Shown: in pieces, positions 1-8,001 of the stretch
How the letters are laid out: the number at the start of each line of letters is the position of its first letter
How positions within the stretch are numbered: the stretch's first letter is position 1
Assembly (NCBI GenBank): GCA_905210055.1
Contig: CAJLVH010000040.1
Span: 1 to 13,114, forward strand
Source of the DNA: an uncultured Enorma sp.
GTDB taxonomy: Bacteria; Actinomycetota; Coriobacteriia; Coriobacteriales; Coriobacteriaceae
Direction of reading: 5' to 3'
Length of the DNA stretch: 13,114 nt
Position numbers and translations under genes: made by a program
Notes under the pieces: model-generated
What the model was told of the DNA's origin: nothing
Seen by the model: the letters and a program-made list of their open reading frames with translations, nothing else
Databases searched by the model: none

Positions 1-371
1 AGACCCGCCGCGAACGCGGCGACCGCGACCACAGGATGCACGAGCATCATGCAGAAGAGCACCTTGATATCGCCCATGCCGAGGCCGGCGTCTCCACGCC
101 ATCTCCTCCACAGCACTTCCGCTGCGACGAGTGCCGCGCAGACCGCGAACGTCGCCACGAACACGAATCCGCGTGCGGCAGCGTCATATCGGCACCAGGC
201 GACCACGGCACCACAGGCGAGCATGGCGAGCACGAGCCCGTTGGGAACGCGCCGCTCGCGCCCGTCGTACGCGATCGCTGCCGCAACGAGCACGAAGAAG
301 AAAAGATGCGCCGCGCCCGCAAGAATATCACCAGCCGAATACCCTTCTGCGAAGTCCGCCGCCGCAGGCAT
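1..371 (-). CDS. Prepilin peptidase, A24 family (CpaA/TadV-like), 3' end beyond the window
   Basis: Membrane aspartyl protease expected to cleave leaders of type IV/Tad prepilins at the cytoplasmic membrane face. I translated this frame directly: 123 residues are visible from ATG 371 to the left edge. Two family signatures are present. D36 lies in YDGRERRVPN (the D-x-x-x-R-x-I/V-P-N motif after the first membrane segment) and D101 in GMGDIK (the GxGD motif); these are the two expected catalytic aspartates. Hydrophobic segments lie near residues 20-35, 46-60, 68-86 and from 104 on. There is no room for the N-terminal methyltransferase domain of PilD, so this is the short stand-alone form. The start is 2 bp after the stop of the ATP-grasp gene (TAG-CG-ATG), so the two are probably one operon. 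No pilin or Tad genes are visible; they may lie further left. The A24 assignment is firm, the exact substrate unknown. Confidence 0.85.
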   Translation of the reverse strand, partial: MPAAADFAEGYSAGDILAGAAHLFFFVLVAAAIAYDGRERRVPNGLVLAMLACGAVVAWCRYDAAARGFVFVATFAVCAALVAAEVLWRRWRGDAGLGMGDIKVLFCMMLVHPVVAVAAFAAG

Positions 372-373
372 CG

Positions 374-1780
374 CTACGCGCCTTCGACCACGAGACAGCC
401 CATGTTCAGACGGCCGGCAAACTCACCGATGACCGAGGCCTGCCCGCAGCGCGTGAACACGCCGGAGAAGCGCCCGTTGAAGAGGAAGAGCCCCTCCATG
501 TTCATATACGGCTCGAACGGCCTGTCCTGCCCCGCAACACCGCCCTCGACGTTCGACGAGGCATAGGGCACGACGTATTCCTGGACGATGCCGCCGCTTT
601 GTGCAACCTCGTCGAGCACCGCGCGCCATTCCACATCCGTGCAGTCGCGTCCCGCGCGGACACCGATGCTGTTGTAGCCGTCGCGCGGCTTGGCGATCCA
701 GCGCTCGCGTTCGGAGAAGGGTGCAAGGTCGCTCGAAGCGTCAAGAAGGTAGGTCGCCGGCACGTGCTCGCGTACGAACGCTCGCTCCGCGCTGGTGAGG
801 ACATCCTCCACCGTCTCACTGTGAAGCACCGCGAAAACCGTTTTCGTGGCGCACGGCCAGGTACGAAAACCGCCGACAATGGGTACGCGCCCGTCCTCGG
901 CACAGGCCATGAGCGCATCCGCGCCGTCACATGGCTTCTCAAGCATCTCCGAGATCACGACGCGCCGCCACACGCAGTCGATGGTGCCTGCCGCATCGCG
1001 CAGCACGCCATCCACATACCTCAGGTCGCGGATGTCGGTAAAGCGCAGCTCCGCGCCGTGCTCGGCGAACACGCGCCCAAACTCTTCAATCTCCTCGCGG
1101 ACGATGCTCTCGGCATAATCGACGGCAGCGACGCGTGGGCGAGCAGCGCTCCCACCCGCATCGCGGTAGCAAGAAAGGATTGCCTCGACGCACGCTCCAT
1201 AGATGTCGAAGGCCGCGACACCATGTCGCCGTGCGAACTCCGAGCCCGTCGCTGTGAGCAAGTTCGCACGCGTCACCTCCTCAGTCACGAGCATGCCTGA
1301 GGAGCCATCGGTGTTGAGCTCGCAAAACTTGAAAGCACCTGTGACCTCGTCGAGGAAGATGTCAACGCGGGCAATGGGAATCTGCACGGGAAAGGCGTTC
1401 GGCATGCAGGCAAGCCGCTCGATGGCGGGATCGAGCTTGAAGAGCGCTCGGAAGTCCGCATCCTCCACGAAGCGCGCCGTGACCTTCTCCATAATGCCAC
1501 CCATGGTCTCGGCGATCCAGGCGAGGTAGCCGAGGTCGCGGCTGGAAAAGATCTTAGGCACGAAGCTCCACTGCACCGGACCTCCATGATAGAGCGCGTT
1601 CGTGGTGGAGAGGAACGCGTCGCCCGCCTCGTGCGAGGGCGCGTCTCCACCGAGGCCTTCGGCGACCTGGATATACTCGGCCTCGAGACGCACACTGTCG
1701 AGCGGAGCGTCGGCGGTGGGACGTGCGGCAAACGTGGGCCGCACCGGCAGATGGAAAGAGGTGGTCGTGCGAGATTCCAT
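374..1780 (-). CDS. ATP-grasp protein, glutathionylspermidine-synthase-like C-N ligase
   Basis: About 468 residues. The ATG at 1780 is preferred because TAGGAG lies about 8 nt upstream; an in-frame ATG at 1840 has no ribosome binding site. Motifs resembling the ATP-grasp domain of the glutathionylspermidine synthase/carboxylate-amine ligase group (numbered from 1780): VDIFLDE 139-145, CELNTDGSSGM 153-163, WIAKPRDGYNSIGV 361-374 (candidate nucleotide-binding Lys/Gly stretch), VQEYVVPY 399-406 (candidate hinge) and NMEGLFLFNGRFSGVFTR 427-444. The family joins a carboxylate to an amine with ATP through an acyl-phosphate. No amidase domain is present, unlike E. coli Gss, and no glutathione or spermidine genes are nearby, so the substrate is open. 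The protein looks cytosolic, without signal peptide or membrane segment. A weak -10-like TAGTAT lies at 1820-1815. The fold is moderately sure; substrate and name are not. Confidence 0.65.
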   Translation of the reverse strand: MESRTTTSFHLPVRPTFAARPTADAPLDSVRLEAEYIQVAEGLGGDAPSHEAGDAFLSTTNALYHGGPVQWSFVPKIFSSRDLGYLAWIAETMGGIMEKVTARFVEDADFRALFKLDPAIERLACMPNAFPVQIPIARVDIFLDEVTGAFKFCELNTDGSSGMLVTEEVTRANLLTATGSEFARRHGVAAFDIYGACVEAILSCYRDAGGSAARPRVAAVDYAESIVREEIEEFGRVFAEHGAELRFTDIRDLRYVDGVLRDAAGTIDCVWRRVVISEMLEKPCDGADALMACAEDGRVPIVGGFRTWPCATKTVFAVLHSETVEDVLTSAERAFVREHVPATYLLDASSDLAPFSERERWIAKPRDGYNSIGVRAGRDCTDVEWRAVLDEVAQSGGIVQEYVVPYASSNVEGGVAGQDRPFEPYMNMEGLFLFNGRFSGVFTRCGQASVIGEFAGRLNMGCLVVEGA

Positions 1781-1888
1781 GGACGGGGCTCCTAACGGGA
1801 AGATGGTTTTCCCTATACTACCCTGCGTGGGCGTAGACATCCCGGCAGGCGCGAAATCGAAACGCAGCCGACGGGCGCGACGAAGCGC

Positions 1889-3199
1889 CTACGCCTCCGC
1901 GGCCTTCCCCACCACGTCGTCCAGCGTGAGCGAGATGCTGTGCGGCGTGGGCACCCAGTCGACCTTCAGGAAGAGCGCGGCCACGATGAGCGGGATATAC
2001 GTGAGCATGAACAGTGGGAACGTGAAGATGTTGAGCAGGATGCGCAGGTGGCTCTTGCAGTGGATATGCTTGCGCTCGATGATCATGGTGAAGAGCCCCA
2101 TGATGAGATACGTCTGGTAGAGCGTGGCGAGCGAGGCCACGATCGACTGGAAGCAGGCGTCGATCTCGGCGTCGGTAGCGAGAAAACCGTGGCTCAAGAG
2201 CCCCACGACGAGAAACGTCCCGTTCGCGAGAATCGAGATGAGCGTAATGAGGTTTCCCGGTGCAATCGTCATGAACATGTCGTACGCCGAGAACCGCCGA
2301 TGCCGGACGAACGATTTCACGAGCTGCGAACCGTAGGTGAAGAACACCTGGTAGAAGCCTTTCGTCCAGCGCATGCGCTGCTTCCAAGAGGCGGCAAACC
2401 CAACCGGCTGCTCGTCAAAGAACTCCGCGGACGCGTAGGCGATACGCACGCCGTGGACGGCGCAGAACGTCGAGAACTGAATATCCTCGGTGAGCGTGTG
2501 GAACTGCCAGCCCCCCATGCCCTCGATGATCTTCGCCGAGATGAGGTACCCCGAACCCGAGACAGCGCACGAGGTGCCGCAGAGCATGCGCGCGTTATTC
2601 AGGAAGCGCGCCTCACGCAGAAAGGAAGTCGCGTAGGCAGCCGAGACCCAGGAGCTGCCGAAGTTCTTCGAATTCCGATAGCTCGTGACGGCCATGTAGC
2701 CCGCGTCAAAGGCGTCGTTCATGATACGCGTGTACTCCGGGCTCACGAGGTTATCGGCATCGAAGATAAAGAAGCCCTCGTAGGTGCCCGGGTATTCGCG
2801 CAGGATACGCTTGAAGCCGAAGTCCATGACCCAACTCTTGCCCTTGCGCGCAAGGTCCTCGCGCTCGTAGACGATCGCGCCGGCCTCGCGAGCGACGCGC
2901 GCCGTGTCGTCCGTGCAGGCGTCGGCCACCACAAAGACGTCGATGAGCTCAGACGGGTAATCCTGCTCGCGGATCGAGCGGACGAGGTTCGCGATAACGG
3001 CCTCCTCGTTATGCGCGGCGATGAAGAAAGCGTAGCGGTGCAGCTTCTTGGCCTTCGGATAGCGCACCTCGCCGCGCACGACGCCGATGACGAAGAAGAC
3101 CGCCTGGTAGAAGAAGCACACAGTGAAAAGCGCTACGACGATCATGTTGAACTGCACGATGGGCGTCGCGCTAAGGAAGTTCGCGATGAAATCGGGCAC
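1889..3199 (-). CDS. Membrane-embedded family 2 glycosyltransferase
   Basis: 436 residues, processive-type GT-A glycosyltransferase that would transfer sugar from a nucleotide sugar at the cytoplasmic membrane. Hydrophobic N-terminus (residues 15-42), then the GT2 core: FFIAAHNEE 58-66, ADACTDD 92-98 (nucleotide-binding Asp), FDADN 146-150 (DxD-type metal site), LTEDI 236-240 (the TED motif with the catalytic-base Asp) and QRMRW 274-278 (the QxxRW motif of cellulose/hyaluronan/poly-GlcNAc-type synthases). At least three more hydrophobic segments follow at about 308-335, 352-375 and 388-411. The start is GTG 3199, with GGAG 7 nt upstream. It stands 132 bp after rluD and 108 bp before the ATP-grasp gene. 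No partner polymer-export or synthase subunit is visible, so the product (exopolysaccharide or glycolipid) cannot be named. The family call is secure. Confidence 0.88.
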   Translation of the reverse strand: MPDFIANFLSATPIVQFNMIVVALFTVCFFYQAVFFVIGVVRGEVRYPKAKKLHRYAFFIAAHNEEAVIANLVRSIREQDYPSELIDVFVVADACTDDTARVAREAGAIVYEREDLARKGKSWVMDFGFKRILREYPGTYEGFFIFDADNLVSPEYTRIMNDAFDAGYMAVTSYRNSKNFGSSWVSAAYATSFLREARFLNNARMLCGTSCAVSGSGYLISAKIIEGMGGWQFHTLTEDIQFSTFCAVHGVRIAYASAEFFDEQPVGFAASWKQRMRWTKGFYQVFFTYGSQLVKSFVRHRRFSAYDMFMTIAPGNLITLISILANGTFLVVGLLSHGFLATDAEIDACFQSIVASLATLYQTYLIMGLFTMIIERKHIHCKSHLRILLNIFTFPLFMLTYIPLIVAALFLKVDWVPTPHSISLTLDDVVGKAAEA

Positions 3200-3270
3200 G
3201 AGGGCACTCCAAAGGTAGAGGTGATGGTGGGAACCAGTTTAGGACAGAGCCGCAGCGCCGCGGCGAAATC

Positions 3271-3345
3271 GATAAAATCCAGACAGCCGCGCCTGCGTGA
3301 GCGCGGTTGCGACCAGCTTGGCCGGATGCTCTCATCCCATAAGCT
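3271..3345 (-). terminator. Two hairpins at the rluD 3' end, possible weak terminator
   Basis: On the minus strand a nested hairpin straddles the rluD stop codon: CCAGCTT (3345-3339) pairs with AAGCTGG (3317-3311), and inside it GGATG (3335-3331) pairs with CATCC (3326-3322) around loop AGAG. A second hairpin, CCGCGC (3306-3301) with GCGCGG (3292-3287), follows. A short TTTT run occurs only about 10 nt past that stem, so this is not a classical intrinsic terminator. It could slow polymerase or protect the lspA-rluD mRNA end. Confidence 0.35.
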
Positions 3346-4339
3346 GGGGGACGATGTCCTCGCCCGCCTCGGTGCGACCGAGGGAACGGTCTTCGAGCTC
3401 CTCGAGCGCGGCCGCAAGGTCCCAGGGAAGCGTGTCGCGACACTCGATCTCCTCGCCCGTGACGGGATGCGCGAACTTCACGCGCCAGGAATGCAGGAAC
3501 TGCCGGGTAAGCCCCAAATCGGCGCGCTCAGAGCCCTTGCCATAGAGCGGGTCGCCCACGAGCGGATGGTTGATGTGGCGCATGTGGACGCGGATCTGGT
3601 GCGTGCGCCCGGTATAGAGATGGCATTCGACGAGCGTGTAGCCCTCGTCGAAGCGTTCTGCATCGAAACGCTCGAGCACGCGGAACGTCGTGATGGCCTG
3701 CCGCGCGAAGGGGTCGTCCGACACCGCCATCTTCACGCGGTCGCGCGTCGAGCGGGCGATGCCCGTGTCGATCGTGCCCTCGTCATGTGCGATATAGCCG
3801 TGCACGAGTGCGATATAGCGGCGGTCGAGCGTGCGCAAGCGAATGAGGTCCTGTAGCGCACGCTGCGTAGCATCGTCTTTCGCGGCGAGCATGAGACCCG
3901 TCGTGTCGCGATCGAGCCGATGAACGATACCCGGGCGGTCCTCGCCCTGAAGCGTACCGAGGTGCTCCAAGCCGCAATGGTACACGAGTGCGTTCGCGAG
4001 CGTGCCGTCGGCGTGTCCGTGCGCCGGATGGCACACGAGGCCGCGCTGCTTGGAAAGGACGATGAGGTAGTCATCTTCGAACCGGATATCGAGCGGAATC
4101 GCCTGCGGGATCACCGCACCGGGCTCTCGCTCTTCGGGAAGCTCAACGGAAATGCGGTCGCCCGCGGCCACGCAATATTTCTTCGAAAGGTTCGTCTCGC
4201 CATTCACCGCGACGGCGCCAGCCTCGATGAGCCGTGCGCACGCCGAACGCGAGGGGCATGAGTCCTGTCCTCCCAAGAAGGAGTCCAAACGTGTCCCAGC
4301 ATCCAATTCGTCAACCAGGATGTGCAAGTCGCCGGTCAT
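3332..4339 (-). CDS. rluD: RluA-family 23S rRNA pseudouridine synthase (RluD-type)
   Basis: 335 residues. Isomerises uridine to pseudouridine in RNA, with RluD-type enzymes acting on large-subunit rRNA. An S4-like RNA-binding region covers about residues 12-75 (LDSFLGGQ...SRSACARLIEAGAVAVNG). The catalytic domain follows: YLIVLSKQRGLVCHPAHGH 91-109, the signature GIVHRLDRDTTGLM 137-150 with catalytic Asp D143, RRYIALVHG 173-181 and GRTHQIRVHM 244-253. Length is normal for the family. The ATG at 4339 overlaps the lspA stop (ATGA, 4339-4336), implying translational coupling, with AGAGG upstream. The lspA-rluD pairing is a common bacterial arrangement. The exact target uridines cannot be read from sequence, so RluD versus another RluA-family paralogue is the remaining uncertainty. 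Confidence 0.92.
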   Translation of the reverse strand: MTGDLHILVDELDAGTRLDSFLGGQDSCPSRSACARLIEAGAVAVNGETNLSKKYCVAAGDRISVELPEEREPGAVIPQAIPLDIRFEDDYLIVLSKQRGLVCHPAHGHADGTLANALVYHCGLEHLGTLQGEDRPGIVHRLDRDTTGLMLAAKDDATQRALQDLIRLRTLDRRYIALVHGYIAHDEGTIDTGIARSTRDRVKMAVSDDPFARQAITTFRVLERFDAERFDEGYTLVECHLYTGRTHQIRVHMRHINHPLVGDPLYGKGSERADLGLTRQFLHSWRVKFAHPVTGEEIECRDTLPWDLAAALEELEDRSLGRTEAGEDIVPQLMG

Positions 4340-4947
4340 CGTGAGCGCCTCTTCCGTGCGCCTTTGCGGGCGGTGCGGCAGCGAACGGTACTGTCGGCGT
4401 GGGCAGCGCGATCGGCTTCGGCACGCTCGCGAGCAGCCTGGTTCGCAGGCGAGAGGAAGATGAAGCCGATCAGTGCCACGACGACGCCGACGGTAATACC
4501 GATATCGGCAATATTGAAAACGGGAAAATCGATGAACGCGGTCGCGATGAAATCGGTAACGACACCGTGCGCTACGCGGTCGATAGCGTTGCCGACCGCC
4601 CCGCCGCAGGTGAGCGCGAGGCCAACGACTTCGAACCTCGATACGAGCGGCGCACGAAGCAGGTATATGAGCGTTCCCGCGACCATGAGGACTGCGAGCG
4701 AGACGAACACGAGCGCATAACCCTCTCCCAGGCCGAACGCAGCGCCTTCGTTATACACGAGCTCGAAATCGAGGATTCCAGGGATGACCTGGACGCCGAC
4801 CGTGCCTGCAGGAGAGAGCGCCGCGCGGGCGACGGCTTTGGCGATCTGGTCGATGCACGCAACCGAAACGCCGACCACCAGGAGCATGCCAAGCCTCCAC
4901 AGCAGAGGCGGCTTGAACTCATTAACGTCCACTCGCTTCTTTGCCAC
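4336..4947 (-). CDS. lspA: Lipoprotein signal peptidase (signal peptidase II)
   Basis: Membrane aspartyl protease that removes signal peptides from diacylglyceryl-modified prolipoproteins. Four hydrophobic helices and the family motifs are present: DQIAK near the first helix, YNEGAAFG, GGAVGNAIDR with the first catalytic Asp (residue 123) and FPVFNIADIGITVG with the second (residue 148). The last ~30 residues are very basic (ending ARKGARKRRSR), probably a cytoplasmic tail beyond the usual family core. Start choice: GTG 4947 has GGAAGG 7 nt upstream and gives 203 residues. An in-frame ATG at 4965 would add six residues but has only a distant AGGGGA. The stop overlaps the rluD start by 4 nt. 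ileS ends about 100 bp upstream, the classic ileS-lspA neighbourhood. Confidence 0.94.
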   Translation of the reverse strand: MAKKRVDVNEFKPPLLWRLGMLLVVGVSVACIDQIAKAVARAALSPAGTVGVQVIPGILDFELVYNEGAAFGLGEGYALVFVSLAVLMVAGTLIYLLRAPLVSRFEVVGLALTCGGAVGNAIDRVAHGVVTDFIATAFIDFPVFNIADIGITVGVVVALIGFIFLSPANQAARERAEADRAAHADSTVRCRTARKGARKRRSR

Positions 4948-4970
4948 TACTATACCTTCCAACATGAACC

Positions 4971-5046
4971 GTGACAGGTTCCCCTGGCACCGCTGTCACG
5001 TCAAAGCCAGGGAAAACGTGACAGTTTCCCCTGGCACGATTGTCAC
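4971..5046. repeat. Two tandem copies of a 29-bp hairpin repeat between ileS and lspA
   Basis: Copies at 4971-4999 and 5018-5046 share the start GTGACAG, the core TTCCCCTGGCAC and the end TGTCAC, differing at only a few positions. Each can fold in two ways: outer arms GTGACA/TGTCAC, or a tight hairpin in which GTGACAGG pairs with CCTGGCAC (one A-G mismatch, loop TTCC) in copy 1 and a one-pair-shorter version in copy 2. The 18-bp spacer contains GCCAGGGAAAAC, near-complementary to the repeat core. No T-run follows, so this is not an intrinsic terminator. It resembles REP-type interspersed palindromes, but no other copy was seen in this window. Confidence 0.8.
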
Positions 5047-5047
5047 A

Positions 5048-7870
5048 CTAGTTCAGCGCGGCGGCGCAGCGCGCGCAGATATGCTCGTGCTCGCCGTGGA
5101 CACCGGTGTCCTCGCGGTAGTTCCAGCAGCGATCACAGCGCTCGCCATGGGCGGCCTCGACCGTCGCGGTGAACTCGTCGCCCTGTGCGAGCTCGACCTC
5201 GGACACGATGAAGAACTCGGCGAGGTCGCAGGCAAGGTCGCCAGTGAGAAGCGCGTAGGCCTCCGCCGGCGCGGTCGCCTGGACGCGCACCTCCTGGCTC
5301 TTGGTGAAGGTGCCCGCGCCTCGGGCGTCCTCGATAGCCTTCGTCACGACGCTACGCAACTCCATGGCAGCATCGAGCACCTCGCCGTAGCGATTGGCCT
5401 CATCGAGCGCGATGGGTGCCTGGTACCAATCGAGCAGCGCCGCATACGTCTGGCCGTCGCGCGCGCCGGCGGGTGCATAGGCCATGACCTCGTCGCACGT
5501 GAAGGCAAGGATGGGCTGCAGGTCGCGCAGGAGCATGGAAAGGAGCTCCGTGAGCACGGTCTGGGCGCTGCGGCGGGCAAGCGAGCCCACCTTCTCGCAG
5601 TAGAGGCGGTCCTTGAGCGCGTCGAGGTACACGTTCGAGAGCTCCGTGACCACGAAATCGTAGAGCGTGCGGTAGGCGCGGTTGAACTCATAGCCGCGAT
5701 AGGCGTCGTCGACCTCGGCCTGCACCTGCGTGAGGCGCGCAACCATGAGCTTGTCGAGCGGCTGCAGGTCTTCGAACGGCACCTCCTCGCGCTCGGGGTC
5801 GAACTGTCCCTCAAGCTCACCGAGCAGGAAGCGGAACGTATTGCGGAAGCGGCGGTATGCGTCCGAGGTACGCGCAAGGATCTCGTGGTCGATCGCGACA
5901 TCAGAAGAGGTATCGACGCTCGCCACCCACAGGCGGATGATGTCGGCACCCATCTCGTCGCAGACCTTGTTCGGATCGATCACGTTGCCGAGCGACTTCG
6001 ACATCTTGCGACCCTGGCCGTCGAGCGTGAAGCCCTGGGAGACGACCGCCTTGTAGGGCGCGACGCCGTTGGCGCCCACGCTCGTGAGGAGCGAGCTCTG
6101 GAACCAGCCGCGGTGCTGGTCGGAACCCTCGAGGTACATGTCCGCCGGGTACTCGAGCTCGGGACGGTTCTCGCACACGGCCTTCCAGGACACGCCGGAA
6201 TCCCACCACACGTCGAGGATGTCGCGGTCGGCCTTGAGATGATGCCCGCCGCACTTGGGGCAGACGCACGCGTCGCCCAGGTAGCTTTCGGGCGCGTCGG
6301 TGAACCACGCGTCCGAGCCCTTCTCCTTGAAGAGCGCGATCACGGCGTCGAGCGTGTCGTCGTTCATAACCTTCTCGCCGCAGTCCGCGCACGTATAGCT
6401 CGGGATGGGCACACCCCAGTTGCGCTGGCGCGAGATGCACCAGTCCGGGCGCTGCTCCACCATGGCTCCGATGCGGTTCTTCGCGTGGTCCGGATACCAT
6501 GCCACGTGGTTCAGCACCTGGTCGAGCGCCTGCTCGCGCAAACCCGTCTCGTCCATGGAGACGAACCACTGATCCGTCGCGCGGAAGATGACCGGATTCT
6601 TGCAGCGCCAGCAGTGCGGGTAGCTGTGGGTGATCTTCTTCTCGGCAAGCAGCGTCCCGCGCTCGGTGAGCCAGGCGATGATCTTCGGGTTTGCCTCGTC
6701 GGTGTCGAGCCCGCCGAAGGGGCCGCCCGTGCCGTACTCCTCGCCCACATAGAAGCGGCCATCGTCGTCGACGGGCATGATGATGGGCAGGTTGCAGCGG
6801 ACGCCGGTGTAGTAGTCGTCGACGCCGTGGCCGGGCGCGGTGTGCACGCAGCCGGTGCCGTCTTCGAGCGTGACGTAGTCCGCCGTGACGACCTTGCCCG
6901 TCACGCCTTCGAAGATGGGCTGCTTATAGGTGATGCCCACGAGCTCTTCGCCCTTCGCGCACCAGGGCTCGACGGCTCCGGCGGGCGTGAAGAGGCGAGC
7001 ATCCTCACGATGCGCGGTCTCGTGGAAGACCTTCTCCCAAAGTGCCTTCGCCATGATGCCCAGGCGGCCGTCGGCCTCGACGGCGACGTAGTCCGCCTCG
7101 GGCGAGAGCGCCACGCCAGCGTTCGCCGGGAGCGTCCAGGGGGTCGTGGTCCAGATCACCACGTCGACGGGCATACCGCTCGAAGCGAGTGCGTCGGGCA
7201 CGTCGATGAGCTCGAAGCGGACGAAGATCGAGGGGCTCGTCTCGTCGGAATACTCAATCTCGGCCTCGGCGAGCGCCGTGTGGCAGTGCTTGCACCAGTG
7301 CACGGGTTTGCGACCGCGATAGATCATGCCGGCATCGAACATGGCCTTGAAGACCTCGATATCGGCGGCATCGTGCTCGTGGTAGAGCGTGAGATACGGG
7401 TTATCCCAATCGCCGAGCACGCCCAAGCGGCGGAACCCGGCCTTCTGGAGCTCGATGTTCTCGACGGCGAACTCGTGGCACATCTCGCGGATCTTCGCCG
7501 TGGGCGTCGCGTTGAACTTCGCCGTACCGAGCTTCTCCTCCACCTTGTGCTCGATGGGCTGGCCGTGACAGTCCCAGCCGGGGACGTAGGGGGTCTGCTC
7601 ACCCAGCATGGCGTGGTAGCGCATGATCATGTCTTTGGAGATCTTGTTCATGGCGTGGCCGATGTGGATGGGGCCGTTCGCGTATGGAGGGCCGTCGTGC
7701 AGCACGAACTTCTTGTGCCCTTCGTTCTTCTTCTGAAGCAGCTCGTAGACCCCGTTTTCGTTCCATGCCTCAAGGCGCTTGGGCTCGGACTTGTTCAAGC
7801 CCGCGCGCATGGGGAAGCTCGTCTTCGGCAGGTTCATGGTCTCTTGGTACTTGCTCTTTTCCTTCGCCAC
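5048..7870 (-). CDS. ileS: Isoleucyl-tRNA synthetase
   Basis: 940 residues, full length for a bacterial IleRS. Charges tRNA-Ile with isoleucine using ATP and edits mis-activated valine. Class I signatures: HIGH at 69-72 (GPIHIGHAMNK) and KMSKS at 622-626 (GRKMSKSLGN). The CP1 editing domain lies at about 200-400, with TTTPWTLPAN 241-250 and GCVHTAPGHGVDDY 340-353. Extra Cys pairs at 193/196, 420/423, 494/497 and 537/540 and the C-terminal zinc-binding C912-x2-C915...C932-x2-C935 match the bacterial zinc-containing type. The start is GTG 7870, preceded by GGGGAGGG. Expression is predicted to be controlled by the T-box leader at 7964-8314, which reads uncharged tRNA-Ile. lspA and rluD follow downstream and may be partly co-transcribed through the hairpin repeats. 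Confidence 0.98.
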   Translation of the reverse strand: MAKEKSKYQETMNLPKTSFPMRAGLNKSEPKRLEAWNENGVYELLQKKNEGHKKFVLHDGPPYANGPIHIGHAMNKISKDMIMRYHAMLGEQTPYVPGWDCHGQPIEHKVEEKLGTAKFNATPTAKIREMCHEFAVENIELQKAGFRRLGVLGDWDNPYLTLYHEHDAADIEVFKAMFDAGMIYRGRKPVHWCKHCHTALAEAEIEYSDETSPSIFVRFELIDVPDALASSGMPVDVVIWTTTPWTLPANAGVALSPEADYVAVEADGRLGIMAKALWEKVFHETAHREDARLFTPAGAVEPWCAKGEELVGITYKQPIFEGVTGKVVTADYVTLEDGTGCVHTAPGHGVDDYYTGVRCNLPIIMPVDDDGRFYVGEEYGTGGPFGGLDTDEANPKIIAWLTERGTLLAEKKITHSYPHCWRCKNPVIFRATDQWFVSMDETGLREQALDQVLNHVAWYPDHAKNRIGAMVEQRPDWCISRQRNWGVPIPSYTCADCGEKVMNDDTLDAVIALFKEKGSDAWFTDAPESYLGDACVCPKCGGHHLKADRDILDVWWDSGVSWKAVCENRPELEYPADMYLEGSDQHRGWFQSSLLTSVGANGVAPYKAVVSQGFTLDGQGRKMSKSLGNVIDPNKVCDEMGADIIRLWVASVDTSSDVAIDHEILARTSDAYRRFRNTFRFLLGELEGQFDPEREEVPFEDLQPLDKLMVARLTQVQAEVDDAYRGYEFNRAYRTLYDFVVTELSNVYLDALKDRLYCEKVGSLARRSAQTVLTELLSMLLRDLQPILAFTCDEVMAYAPAGARDGQTYAALLDWYQAPIALDEANRYGEVLDAAMELRSVVTKAIEDARGAGTFTKSQEVRVQATAPAEAYALLTGDLACDLAEFFIVSEVELAQGDEFTATVEAAHGERCDRCWNYREDTGVHGEHEHICARCAAALN

Positions 7871-7926
7871 GGGATGCCCTCCCCTTCTCGTCTGTCGAGG
7901 CGTCCTGGCGCGACGCCGCGACGTTC

Positions 7927-7948
7927 GGGCGCGGTGGCACCGCTGCCC
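7927..7948 (-). other. Strong hairpin between T-box terminator and ileS start
   Basis: GCGGTG and CACCGC flank a single base (7931-7943), extended by GGGC/GCCC with one bulged base, giving a 10-bp stem. It lies between the terminator T-run (ends 7964) and the ileS ribosome binding site. No T-run follows, so it should not terminate. It could insulate or stabilise the processed ileS mRNA. Confidence 0.55.
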
Positions 7949-7963
7949 ATCCTGGGCGCCAAC

Positions 7964-8001
7964 AAAAAAGCGCCCGTCCCTGCAAGCTGGGACGAAGCGC
8001 T
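7964..8001 (-). terminator. Intrinsic terminator of the ileS T-box
   Basis: On the minus strand AGCGC-TT-CGTCCC (8001-7989) pairs with GGGACG-G-GCGCT (7980-7969) around the loop AGCTTGCA, followed by six T (7969-7964). The 5' arm shares bases 7999-7989 with the antiterminator 3' side, giving the mutually exclusive switch expected of a transcription-attenuation T-box. Confidence 0.9.

Noticed and set aside
1940..3856. Plus-strand open frame of 638 codons
   Set aside because: It runs opposite both the glycosyltransferase and rluD, crosses their intergenic gap, and shows Arg/His/Asp/Glu-rich low-complexity composition typical of shadows.
7930..7943. GGTGCCACCGCG on the minus strand resembles the canonical T-box core GGTGGNACCGCG
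   Set aside because: The tRNA-acceptor-pairing TGG is broken (TGCC), it lies after the terminator, and it is explained by a perfect hairpin. The functional bulge is TGGT at 8044-8041.
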